From Rhodocollybia butyracea (lineage: Eukaryota > Basidiomycota > Agaricomycetes > Agaricales > Omphalotaceae): DNA of 64,000 nt. The translations under genes were made by a program, and so were the position numbers. The notes under the pieces were generated by a model. That model was given only the letters and a program-made list of their open reading frames with translations, was not told the DNA's origin and did no database searches. Each line of letters begins with the position of its first letter. Position 1 is the first letter of the stretch. Positions 63,738 to 64,000 of this stretch are shown here, piece by piece. Where the stretch lies: positions 35,170-99,169 of the forward strand of contig JADNRY010000227.1 of assembly GCA_015501585.1 (NCBI GenBank), given 5' to 3'.

Positions 63738-64000
63738 TCCTCGTTCAATTACTTTACTTCCTCTCTGCCTAGGTGTTTCAATAGATGCAATATCAGTATT
63801 GCGTGGCCTTTCTTGGTTTTACTGGTGCTCGCCAATTTTATCATGGACTGTGACAGTACTCAATTACTCCGACACATTAAGTATTACCATGTATAAATCT
63901 TTGATCTTCCCGTTCTTTTTGCTCTTTCAACCTATCATCATGATCAATAAACGCTTGTGATAAACGCTTGTTCCATTGAAGCTTTCCTCTACACTTTACT
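63738..64000. other. right window edge, no gene supported
   Basis: The 116-codon ORF that starts at 63610 runs across the transposon boundary, so its first half is transposon sequence. The second half (SIDAISVLRGLSWFYWCS) is hydrophobic but cannot be assigned. Confidence 0.3.

Overview
The window looks like genomic DNA of a mushroom-forming basidiomycete (Agaricomycetes). The signs are many short introns of about 45-65 nt, a nuclear intron-containing tRNA-Lys, and families typical of that class: NACHT-ankyrin (STAND) proteins, F-box/leucine-rich proteins, DUF6535 membrane proteins, atypical alpha-type kinases, the agaricomycete helix-turn-helix/integrase-core family and a Zn2Cys6-like factor. 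Gene density is low and much of the window is transposon debris, often with readable target-site duplications (TSDs).

Layout. 0-1.3 kb: a gag-like ORF behind a short LTR (minus). 1.8-9.1 kb: a broken NACHT-ankyrin gene (plus) interrupted by two opposite-facing copies of an unusual LTR, a hairpin MITE and repeat filler. 9.1-21.3 kb: a repeat field with a defective LTR element, a Tc1/mariner-like MITE, a CACTG-ended element carrying its own nested MITE, a complete miniature LTR element (TRIM), several solo LTRs, a near-perfect 363-bp palindrome, and two small unrecognised minus-strand gene remnants. 21.5-40 kb is the gene-rich part: F-box pseudogene (minus), a six-exon NOL11/Utp8-like nucleolar gene (minus, one frameshift), a LINE relic, two tandem DUF6535 genes (the second broken) separated by duplicated pieces of the nucleolar gene, tRNA-Lys(UUU), a Zn2Cys6-like gene (minus) and, divergent from it, an intact F-box gene (plus). 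40-45.9 kb: AT/CT-rich sequence with tandem duplications and no gene I can support. 45.9-47.8 kb: an SH3-domain gene cut by a hAT-like MITE. 49.5-55.3 kb: an alpha-kinase gene between two convergent copies of an integrase-core gene. 55.7-63.7 kb: a hAT-like element into which a 7.3-kb CACTA-like element with subterminal repeat arrays has inserted; the latter holds more solo LTRs.

How the pieces relate. The F-box gene (38.5-40.2 kb) and its pseudogene (21.3-22.7 kb) are an inverted duplication. The DUF6535 genes and the nucleolar-gene fragments form a tandem segmental duplication. The NACHT, kinase, integrase and second DUF6535 genes all carry disabling lesions; three of these (two stop codons and one splice donor) fit C-to-T change at CpG. 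The most unusual structure is inside the LTR at 7,555-8,598: about nine hairpins with a constant apical motif and different, self-complementary flanking stems. All assignments are from reading the sequence; none was checked against a database.
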